Source: Mesostigma viride (Eukaryota; Streptophyta; Mesostigmatophyceae; Mesostigmatales; Mesostigmataceae). From it: a stretch of 31,181 bases of DNA. The stretch covers positions 1-31,181 of the forward strand of contig RPFO01002050.1 in NCBI GenBank assembly GCA_009746045.1, read 5' to 3'. A program made the position numbers and the translations under genes. This document shows positions 19,447-28,200 of the stretch, piece after piece (position 1 is the stretch's first letter; every line of letters starts with the position of its first letter). Below the pieces are notes generated by a model, which did not search any database, was not told where the DNA came from, and saw nothing but the letters and a program-made list of their open reading frames with translations.

Positions 19447-20889
19447 TTACTGCTTGGGGTAAGCATCGGGCACGAATATGCGGGCTTTGTGGAACATGTC
19501 CGCCAGCCCGGCCATGTCAGGTAACACAATATCGTGCTTGTATTGTTGTCGAAAAGCAATCTTCCTACACAGCTCCCACAGAACTGGGTCCGTTGCCTTG
19601 CGGACAAAGCACTTGGGCGACCTCCTGAACAGGTCGTCCACCATGACCAAGAAAGCATAAACATCGTGCTCTGGCCGAGCTTGTATCGTTCCCCTCAAGG
19701 CCTTTGCACTTGGATGCAAGACCGTGGCCGGGTGCCACCGGGACTGCCCCGGCACACGCATGGGCGCCATCTCGTTCACTCTGGTTGCCTGGCCCAGGTC
19801 TCCAATGTAGATGGTTGGCTCCGCCGTGCCCTCCTCAACCTTGTACAAAAAGTTGTCACACTTAAGATCGTTATGAATGATTCCAACCGAGTGCAAATTG
19901 GATAAAACTTTGGCGCACTTCGCCAAGATGGGAGGCGTGCGCACATCAAAGGGACGGTTGTATTCGGAGGCATCACGGGCAGCCTTCAAGTCACCCGTCA
20001 CCATCTCCATGACTATGCCACCTACAGTCTCAACTGGGGCCCACAATCCTGCGACACGTGGACAGGTGCCCTCTCGACGCCCCGCAATGGTCATGAGAGC
20101 AGCTTCCCTGGCCACTCCAGCACTCAGATCCACAATTACCTGCTGTATGTGCACGAGGTTTGTGGCGCGCGGGATCTTTGCCACTTTCACGACCAGAGGA
20201 TGGTCAAAGCCAGGTAAAGTGGACTTGACAAGGTGCACAGACCCAAAGAGGCCGGCGCCTAAGCGCTTCCCCAAACTCACGTGGGGGTACCGCATCAGGC
20301 CCCGCTCAACAATGTCCCGGGTTTCTGCACAGGTGGTCATCTCTGCCAGCCTGGCCTGCATTGCTTCCCACGCATTCGGTGTACCGCAGCAGGCGTCCGG
20401 ACGCTTGGAAGCATCTTGTGCACGTGCAACGCCGGTATGTCCTTTGCTGTGCAATGCTTCCTTGGTGTGCACCGAATGGCATGCCCCGGTGGGTGCCAGC
20501 GGGGGATCTGGGATGGTAGCCAAACAAAGTGGCGACACGGCAACGTCGCGAGTCATCACAGCGGGGTTGACGGGGCGAACTGCAGCACAGGCGGGGATAG
20601 CCGTGGGGCGGGCGACACTCGCAGCCCCGGGCACTGGCCGGAAAGCGTGCAACCCATCACGCCCAGGCATTATGGTGCTTCTCGCACCGACGTTGTCTTG
20701 ACGAATAGGGGGAGCGGCGTTGCCACCCTCCATCGCCTGACTACGTATGCATTGAGTCGTCCCCCTCTTCTTCCCCCTCTTTTTCAACCGCCACCGGCGG
20801 ACTGCTTCGGCCACTTGCCGCTTTCTCTTTTCCTGTTTTTGCGCGATGTCAACGGGATTTTCCATTGTGGCTGTAACGGGACTTTCCAT
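19447..20889 (-). CDS. Protein kinase-like protein inside the composite transposon
   Basis: An intronless 480-residue ORF starts at ATG 20889-20887. Residues 20-43 are very basic (KRKRQ, RRWRLKKRGKKRG), a likely nuclear signal. Residues 50-170 are Ala/Pro-rich and probably disordered. The kinase domain runs from about 205 to 470: glycine loop LGAGLFGSVHLV (210-221), Lys235 in VVKVAK, candidate helix-C Glu262, catalytic loop HNDLKCDN (339-346; Asn replaces the usual Arg of HRD), and metal-binding Asp364 in GDLGQA (DLG for DFG). Asp409 in HDVYAF fits helix F. All main catalytic residues are present, so activity is plausible, and the missing HRD Arg suggests no activation-loop phosphorylation control. 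It converges on the transposase gene. Kinase cargo in a DNA transposon is inferred from position only. Confidence 0.85.
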   Translation of the reverse strand: MESPVTATMENPVDIAQKQEKRKRQVAEAVRRWRLKKRGKKRGTTQCIRSQAMEGGNAAPPIRQDNVGARSTIMPGRDGLHAFRPVPGAASVARPTAIPACAAVRPVNPAVMTRDVAVSPLCLATIPDPPLAPTGACHSVHTKEALHSKGHTGVARAQDASKRPDACCGTPNAWEAMQARLAEMTTCAETRDIVERGLMRYPHVSLGKRLGAGLFGSVHLVKSTLPGFDHPLVVKVAKIPRATNLVHIQQVIVDLSAGVAREAALMTIAGRREGTCPRVAGLWAPVETVGGIVMEMVTGDLKAARDASEYNRPFDVRTPPILAKCAKVLSNLHSVGIIHNDLKCDNFLYKVEEGTAEPTIYIGDLGQATRVNEMAPMRVPGQSRWHPATVLHPSAKALRGTIQARPEHDVYAFLVMVDDLFRRSPKCFVRKATDPVLWELCRKIAFRQQYKHDIVLPDMAGLADMFHKARIFVPDAYPKQ

Positions 20890-21054
20890 GGTGGTCGCTC
20901 GTAATTAATAATTTACATTAAGCGCAGGCTTTCGACCTTCGTTGTTCCATTTCAACACCCAACAACATCATCTTGTGTAACTTAGGGTCTTGGGGGCAGT
21001 GCAGCTTGTCTGGACGATCGATCATGCAGACAAGCACACGTGACCCTGACCGAA
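20890..21054. other. Kinase upstream region
   Basis: AT-rich TAATTAATAATTTACATTAA immediately upstream of the kinase ATG could hold its promoter. No clear TATAAA box is seen. The rest is unremarkable. Confidence 0.35.
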
Positions 21055-21204
21055 ATGATTACCAAAAAAGGACAAATGATTACCGATTTTTACCGATGAT
21101 TACACATGATTACACATGATTACACGTACATGATTACCAAAAAATGACAAATGATTACCGATTTTTACCGATGATTACACATGATTACATATGATTACAC
21201 CCCC
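21055..21204 (+). repeat. 75-bp tandem duplication rich in ATGATTAC
   Basis: Two units (21055-21129 and 21130-21204) each carry ATGATTACC, an A-run, ACAAATGATTACCGATTTTT and serial ACATGATTAC words. They differ at only a few positions. The block abuts the inner edge of the right arm. Confidence 0.85.
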
Positions 21205-21889
21205 GTATTACATAGGAAGGAGTGACTATGTACTCCACCCTATGTACTCCAAGAGTACATAGGGTGGCACACTATGTACTCCAAGAGTACATAGTCCGGA
21301 GTACATATGATCCGGGATTTCCGAATAGGGGACTGCCGACGCGGTGAGACACGCCCGTATTACATAGGAAGGAGTGACTATGTACTCCGGACTATGTACT
21401 CCAAGAGTACATAGTCCGGAGTGACTATGTACTCCAAGAGTACATAGTCCGGAGTACATATGATCCGGGATTTCCGAATAGGGGACTGCCGACGCGGTGA
21501 GACACGCCCGTATTACATAGGAAGGAGTGACTATGTACTCCGGACTATGTACTCCAAGAGTACATAGTCCGGAGTGACTATGTACTCCAAGAGTACATAG
21601 TCCGGAGTACATATGATCCGGGATTTCCGAATAGGGGACTGCCGACGCGGTGAGACACGCCCGTATTACATAGGAAGGAGTGACTATGTACTCCGGACTA
21701 TGTACTCCAAGAGTACATAGTCCGGAGTGACTATGTACTCCAAGAGTACATAGTCCGGAGTACATATGATCCGGGATTTCCGAATAGGGGACTGCCGACG
21801 CGGTGAGACACGCCCTTATTACATAGGAAGGAGTGACTATGTAATCCACACTATGTACTCCAAGAGTACATAGTGTGGAGTACATAGTG
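21203..21889 (+). repeat. Right inverted arm: 153-bp tandem palindromic array
   Basis: CGAATAGGGG recurs at 21322, 21475, 21628 and 21781, an exact 153-bp period. Each unit holds GACTATGTACTCC and its inverse around CCAAGAG, then CATATGATCCGGGATTTCCG and GACGCGGTGAGACACGCCCG. The outermost palindrome ends ACATAGTG at 21889. The ORF running through it is a by-product of the repeat. Confidence 0.95.
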
Positions 21890-22056
21890 CCTCCAATGCA
21901 AGCAGGTATTCTCTGTTGGTTTTTAATAATAATAGTTGGATAAATCTTTATAGGGAGGGGGGGAAGCTGCCGGCGTAGCTTAACGTTGATCACCGGCTGA
22001 GCGGCTGTGTTATTTCGCAGGACACACGGGTGTTTTCAACAGGAAAGACGCGAGGT

Positions 22057-22386
22057 ATGGCTCGAAAGCCCAAGCATAATGGAGCCGCTTCGGCTGGCGG
22101 CAGCAAGGGAAAGGGTCCTATGAAGAAAACGCGCCCCAGTGGTCCTCCTGGCAGTAAGGGAAGTGCGTCGTGTGATCCCAATGACTCATCGATCCCAATG
22201 ACGCCAGGCGCCAACGTTATTGTGGTGCCAGAGACAACCAGCGGTCACAGCCGGGACGTTCAGACTTCGGATCCTAACAAAACTATACTTTTAGACGAAG
22301 CTTGTCCCAAAAAGAATTGCTGCTGCGCTACTTGCAACGCTGACGTACATGTGAAGATCTGTTTGCACGGAATGACAAAAAGGTAA
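22057..22386 (+). CDS. First exon of an unidentified gene
   Basis: ATG 22057 opens MARKPKHNGAASAGGSKGKG, a Lys/Gly/Ser-rich disordered start, then a Thr/Ser linker. It ends in a Cys-rich stretch (DEACPKKNCCCATCNADVHV, then KICLHGMTKR) followed by AAAAG|GTAAACA, a good splice donor. The next sequence is the (TGCC)n tract, which would lie in the intron. The Cys pattern could start a zinc-binding domain continued in the next exon, but I found no convincing second exon. It starts about 170 bp outside the right arm of the composite transposon. Confidence 0.45.
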   Translation: MARKPKHNGAASAGGSKGKGPMKKTRPSGPPGSKGSASCDPNDSSIPMTPGANVIVVPETTSGHSRDVQTSDPNKTILLDEACPKKNCCCATCNADVHVKICLHGMTKR

Positions 22387-22394
22387 ACACTTAA

Positions 22395-23049
<655 letters not shown>

Positions 23050-23125
23050 TTTATTAATCAATCTGGATTATTATTCTCGTGTCCCCGTTGGGGGACCACG
23101 CAGCACTGAATTCCCCAATTAAGTT
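23050..23125 (+). repeat. Repeat tail with hairpin, second copy
   Basis: Related to 18465-18540: ATTAATCAA-rich, then TCGTGTCCCCGTTGGGGGAC, whose TCCCC/GGGGA forms a hairpin, then CACGCAGCACTGAATTCCCC. Confidence 0.6.
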
Positions 23126-23246
23126 ATAGTCCAGGCGTCTTCCCAAGACATCAATCAATGAATAAATAATCACTTAATTACACACAGGTCGTGAGGGTGA
23201 GATGAATACAACCCCAACTACGGTCACTGTCTCATGCTCATGCCTG

Positions 23247-23415
23247 TGCCCTAGCCTTTGTATAGCCATGCTGATCTTCCAGCCCATGCCAGGCCCTCCT
23301 TGAGCTCTGAGAGATCATGCTGGTGCAGGTGCCCTTGGTGCACCTACAGGAGGTGTAGTTTACATCCTACCCTTGCAGGAAGTAGCCAATAATGTATTAA
23401 AAGCCATATGAAGTG
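23247..23415 (-). repeat. Dispersed repeat, inverted copy
   Basis: Its left part (GCCCTAGCCTTTGTATAGCC, then GAGCTCTGAGAGATCATGCT) recurs at 25094-25200. Its right part is the reverse complement of the GGCTACTTCCTGCAAGGGT segment at 23849-23870. It is therefore a longer inverted copy of the family seen at 23752-24156. Confidence 0.75.
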
Positions 23416-23589
23416 AGACAGCTATGCCTGGACGCATGGCGATCCAACGCCGTGGAAGGACTAGGGTAGTTGTCTGAGAGGAAAGACGCGAAGGCCGCGT
23501 GGCTATCTCTAGGTAGACCTGCATTGGAAGCCATATGGCCCTTGTCAGGGATATGTGCTACATGTACTCCCTGCATGGCAACAGAGTAA

Positions 23590-23751
23590 TGTTCATTCAT
23601 TAATCTGTCTTGCATATTGCATTAACTGAGACAATGGTGACATACATGTGTGCGGACCACAATACAACAGTTGGGACATGTCATGCTGGCAAGGATGATG
23701 CATGAAGAATGTAGCCCTGCGCTTCCTATGCAGAGAGTCACTCTCTGTCAT
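23590..23751 (+). repeat. Dispersed repeat B, copy 1
   Basis: TCTTGCATATTGCATTAACT, then GAGACAATGGTGACAT and a CAGAGAGTCACTCTCTG palindrome. It is shared with 24975-25085. Confidence 0.75.
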
Positions 23752-24156
23752 TGAATTGAATTGAATTGAATTGTAACATAACTCCGTTGGGAGTATATGT
23801 AGCACATAGCCCTTGAGAGGGGGCATATGGCCTATCATACATCCTAAGCTACTTCCTGCAAGGGTGGGGATGTAAACAACACTTGCTCGAGGTGCACCAA
23901 GGCACCTGCACCCTCATGATGTATCGCGCTATGCCCACTTAAGGGGGAGCGTGGCATGCGGGGGAAGATCATCATGGCTATACAAGAGCTATGGCATGGC
24001 GTCTCAGCAGAGAGTTACTCCCTGCATGGGCACTGCATAATTAAATAAAGCTAGGCATCATCTGGAGGGTGGCTCATCATAGGCACACATGTACATGACT
24101 AAAAAGGCTAGGCCTAGGCTGGTATAGTGCCTGTAGTAGGCGGGCATGTACACTCT
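23752..24156 (+). repeat. Fullest copy of the SINE-like dispersed family
   Basis: It starts with four GAATT pentamers, then TAACATAACTCCGTTGGGAG (hairpin ACTCC/GGAGT), the GGCATATGGC and CTACTTCCTGCAAGGG blocks, GGTGCACCAAGGCACCTGCA, GTGGCATGC, and the right half shared with 1-158. It has no protein-coding frame. Its roughly 400-bp length and many truncated copies fit a non-autonomous retroelement, but I did not find A/B boxes that would prove a tRNA origin. Confidence 0.6.
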
Positions 24157-24164
24157 CTGTCATG

Positions 24165-24320
24165 TTCCTCATTAATTAATTCATTACATGACTCCATTGT
24201 GAGTACATGTGGCACATATCCCTGAAGCTGTGCATATGGCCTTTAATACATTCTGGGCTACTTCCTTGCGAGGGTAGGATGTAATGTCAGTTAACTACAC
24301 CTGCTCCAGGTGCATGAAGT
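24165..24320 (+). repeat. Dispersed family left half, interrupted by microsatellite
   Basis: TTAATTAATTCATTACATGA, CTCCATTGTGAG, GGCATATGGC..., CTACTTCCTTGCGAGGGTA. It then runs into GGTGCATGAAGTGCACCACC, exactly where other copies read GGTGCACCAAGGCACC. The microsatellite appears to have grown from this CACC site. Confidence 0.7.
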
Positions 24321-24933
<613 letters not shown>

Positions 24934-24954
24934 ATGTACTCCCACAGTTATGTT

Positions 24955-25085
24955 CCTAATTTATTAATTAATTAATGTGTCTTGCATATTGCATTAACTG
25001 AGACAATGGTGACATGTGTGCATTATCAGGATGATGCATTATCAGAATTTAGCCCAGCGCTGCGAATGCAGAGAGTCACTCTCTG
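24955..25085 (+). repeat. Dispersed repeat B, copy 2
   Basis: It matches 23590-23751: TCTTGCATATTGCATTAACT, GAGACAATGGTGACAT, GGATGATGCAT and CAGAGAGTCACTCTCTG. Confidence 0.75.
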
Positions 25086-25205
25086 ATGAGAAGCCATGCC
25101 CTAGCCTTTGTATAGCCATGATGTTTTTCCACCCCATGCCAGGCCCCCCTTGAGCTCTGAGAGATCATGCTGGTGCAGGTGCCCTTGGTGCACCTACAGC
25201 TGTAG
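25086..25205 (-). repeat. Dispersed family fragment, inverted
   Basis: It matches 23240-23347 (GCCCTAGCCTTTGTATAGCC, TTGAGCTCTGAGAGATCATG, CTGGTGCAGGTGCCCTTGGT) and is inverted relative to 23900-24000. It ends about 50 bases from the stop of the next gene. Confidence 0.75.
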
Positions 25206-25249
25206 AGCAGGCTGCGTGGAAAGTGGGTGGGGCGTCTCGTGGGATAACC

Positions 25250-28200
25250 TCAGCTAGGTATAACCTGGTATCCCGCAGCCACGATGTGGTAGCCCCATTG
25301 CTCGAGGTATGTGGTGATGTTTCCCACGGGCCGCACCCTTGCCAGGGGCTCTCCGTTGTTGCCCGAGGCCGCTATCCCGTCGTGCTCATTCCAGTTTTCC
25401 ACACCCCCCGCGGGACTAGCGGGTAGCAGCGCCGTGAAATGTTTGTAACTATGAAACCGGATGAGCGCCCATAGGTGCAATGTGACTGTGCACATGTTGC
25501 CATCCGCCATCAACTGCACCCCCTCCACTATCACTGGCACATCCCCTCCCTTGTACTTCCTGCATGGCAGGAATTTCCAGTTGTGGAGGTTGCAGAAGGC
25601 CAGGAATGCGGGTGGGACGTCGAATAGGAACGTGCGCGGGTGGAAGCACAGTGGTTCAGGATACTGCTCACCTTCCGTGGCGTGCTTACGATGTGCCCAC
25701 AGCGATGACAGGCACGCTTTTTTGATGCGGTCGGTGACGGACAGCGGCGTGGGGTGAGCTTCTTCGCGATACGAGAGGTCGAGAAGCGCAAAAGCAGGCT
25801 CCTCGGTGACGCGGGGGGGCTTGCACATCCAGTTGCCCTCTTTGATGCCAATAAATTTGACATGGTCAAGCAACAGTCTCACCGTTGCATCTGGGACGCC
25901 CTTTCCCGTTGGGTTCACATCTGTGGATACCCTCGCAAGCGCATCTCGTAGCAAGTCCCTTGCCTCATCCAGCTTGGCTTGGTACAAATCCTCATTGTCC
26001 GGCTTGGAAAAGGCTAGGTACCCCACACACTGCATCAGCAGCCATCCCACCTCGCATCGTTCACTGCAGTGGTCCTCTCCACGCGCTCTCCCCGCTATCA
26101 AAACCAGCCCCCACATGCGTCCCCAGTAGGACGCGAGGATCAACGCCCAGACAAACATGATACCTGCGTCCACATGGCAGCCTGATGCAAAGTTGGTGAA
26201 GGTGATTCTGTTTGGGTACAGACGCTCGTCCTTGTGTTCATGATAAACTTTAGCGGTCTTCTTGCAGAACTGACAGTATGTTTCCTTGCTCTTCTCCTCA
26301 TCGGTCGCTACCTTCCTCGGCTCCGCCTCCTCCTCCTCCTCCTCCTCCTCCTCCTCCTCACTCGACACCACGATTAACGGAGTCACCTTCTTCCCATGCT
26401 TGCCCTTTGCTGTCTTCCCTCCTGTCTTCCCCCCCTTCTTGGCCTTGCCCTTCCCCGCCTGACCCTGTTTCCCCTGCTCCACCTTTGCTTCCGCCCCCCC
26501 GGCGCTGCTCCCCTCCTCGGCCTTGCCCTTCCCCGCCTGACCCTGTTTCCCCTGCTCCACCTTTGCTTCCGCCCCCCCGGCGCTGCTCCCCTCCTCGGCC
26601 TTGCCCTTCCCCGCCTCCTCCTGCTTCACCCGCTTCCCCTTTGCTGCCGCCCCTCTGGTCTTGACCCCCTCCTCAGGCTTGGCTTCCCCCCCCTCCTCCT
26701 GCTTCACCCGCTTCCCCTTTGCTGCCGCCCCTCTGGTCTTGACCCCCTCCTCGTCCTTGGCTTCCCCCCCTCCTCCTGCTTCCCCCACTCCACCTTCGCT
26801 GCCTCCCCCCCGGCGCTGCTCCCCTCCTCGGCCTTGCCCTTCCCCGCCTGACCCTGTTTCCCCTGCTCCACCTTTGCTTCCGCCCCCCCGGCGCTGCTCC
26901 CCTCCTCGGCCTTGCCCTTCCCCGCCTGACCCTGTTTCCCCTGCTCCACCTTTGCTTCCGCCCCCCCGGCGCTGCTCCCCTCCTCGGCCTTGCCCTTCCC
27001 CGCCTGACCCTGTTTCCCCTGCTCCACCTTCGCTGCCTCCCCCCCGGCGCTGCTCCCCTCCTCGGCCTTGCCCTTCCCCGCCTGACCCTGTTTGCCCTGC
27101 TCCACCTTCGCTGCCTCCCCCCCGGCGCTGCTCCCCTCCTCCGCCTTGGCTTTCCCCTCCTCCTGCTTCACCTGCTCCACCTTCGCTGCCTCCCCCCCGG
27201 CGCTGCTCCCCTCCTCGTCCTTGGCTTCCCCCGCCTCCTGCTTCACCTGCTCCACCTTCGCTGCCTCCCCCCCGGCGCTGCTCCCCTCCTCCGCCTTGGC
27301 TTTCCCCTCCTCCTGCTTCACCTGCTCCACCTTCGCTGCCTCCCCCCGGCGCTGCTCCCCTCCTCGGCCTTGGCTTTCCCCTCCTCCTCCTGCTTCCCCC
27401 GCTCCACCTTCGCTGCCTCCCCCCCGGCGCTGCTCCCCTCCTCGTCCTTGGCTTCCCCCGCCTCCTGCTTCACCTGCTCCACCTTCGCTGCCTCCCCCCG
27501 GCGCTGCTCCCCTCCTCGTCCTTGGCTTCCCCCGCCTCCTCCTGCTTCCCCCGCTCCACCTTCGCTGCCTCCCCCCCGGCGCAACCCCCCTCAGGCTTGG
27601 CTTCCCCCGCCTCCTCCTGCTTCCCCCGCTCCACCGGTGCTGCCGCCCCCCGGTGTTGCCCCCCACCTCGGCCTGCCTTGTCCCCTCCTGTGTCAATGTA
27701 CTCGCTTGCTGCTCCGCTGGAATGCCCCCCTGACCGGCCCGGGGCCCCAGTGCATCCGATGTACTGACGACACCCTGCGCAATAACGGCACACAAGGCAA
27801 ACCCCATGCAGAAGGAACGCATCCGCCACATGCAGTGGACGTCAGTAACGGATGTTGCAATGTTGCTGGAGGGAGGCCAATCGACCGCACCCGTACATAC
27901 AAGGGGCAATTATTTATGCGTCATACCCAAAACAGGAAGAAACTGTGCCACCACTGACCTTGCCATCAACATGGACGGAGTTGGAGACCAACTGCAGCGC
28001 GGCATTTGCAAGGGCACAGGCTGTGTTGTTCATCAGGTCCACCGCTGGACTCCCCGATCCCGAGTTTTCTTCCTTGCACAAAGCATCCACTTCCGTGATG
28101 CTCGCGTCCTTGGCTGCCAACTGCGGCAATGAGGCCAGTGCTCGCTTCAGCAGGAACTCGGCAATTGCAATCACGGTGGGCCCTGGCACGATTTCCAGGC

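Larger units (their letters stand above)
12685..21889. mobile_element. Putative composite CACTA-like DNA transposon carrying a kinase
   Basis: Inverted arms of the same palindromic array lie at 12654-12985 and 21203-21889. They bound a region with a tnp2-like transposase on plus (13444-17922) and a protein kinase on minus (19447-20889). The outermost CACTATG (12685) and CATAGTG (21889) have the CACTA...TAGTG form of that superfamily. However, the inverted match extends about 10 bases further out on each side (TGCATTGGAG), and no 3-bp target duplication is obvious, so the exact ends are uncertain. LINE and dispersed-repeat insertions lie inside. Confidence 0.6.

Noticed and set aside
20281-20904. 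Plus-strand ORFs opposite the kinase
   Set aside because: They are shadows of the kinase gene, whose motifs are unambiguous on the minus strand.
21203-21889. CRISPR-like array
   Set aside because: Units are contiguous 153-bp tandem repeats without unique spacers, in eukaryotic DNA, and the same array occurs inverted at 12654-12985.
21226-21993. 255-codon minus-strand ORF with repeated SGLCTLGVHSPEYIV
   Set aside because: It is a read-through of the 153-bp array, whose unit is a multiple of three. The palindromes explain the sequence better than a protein.
26278-27957. Long plus-strand Pro/Ser-rich ORFs opposite the repeat gene
   Set aside because: The minus strand has the splice signals, the acidic run and the better amino-acid pattern. 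The plus ORFs only reflect C/T-rich DNA without stops.
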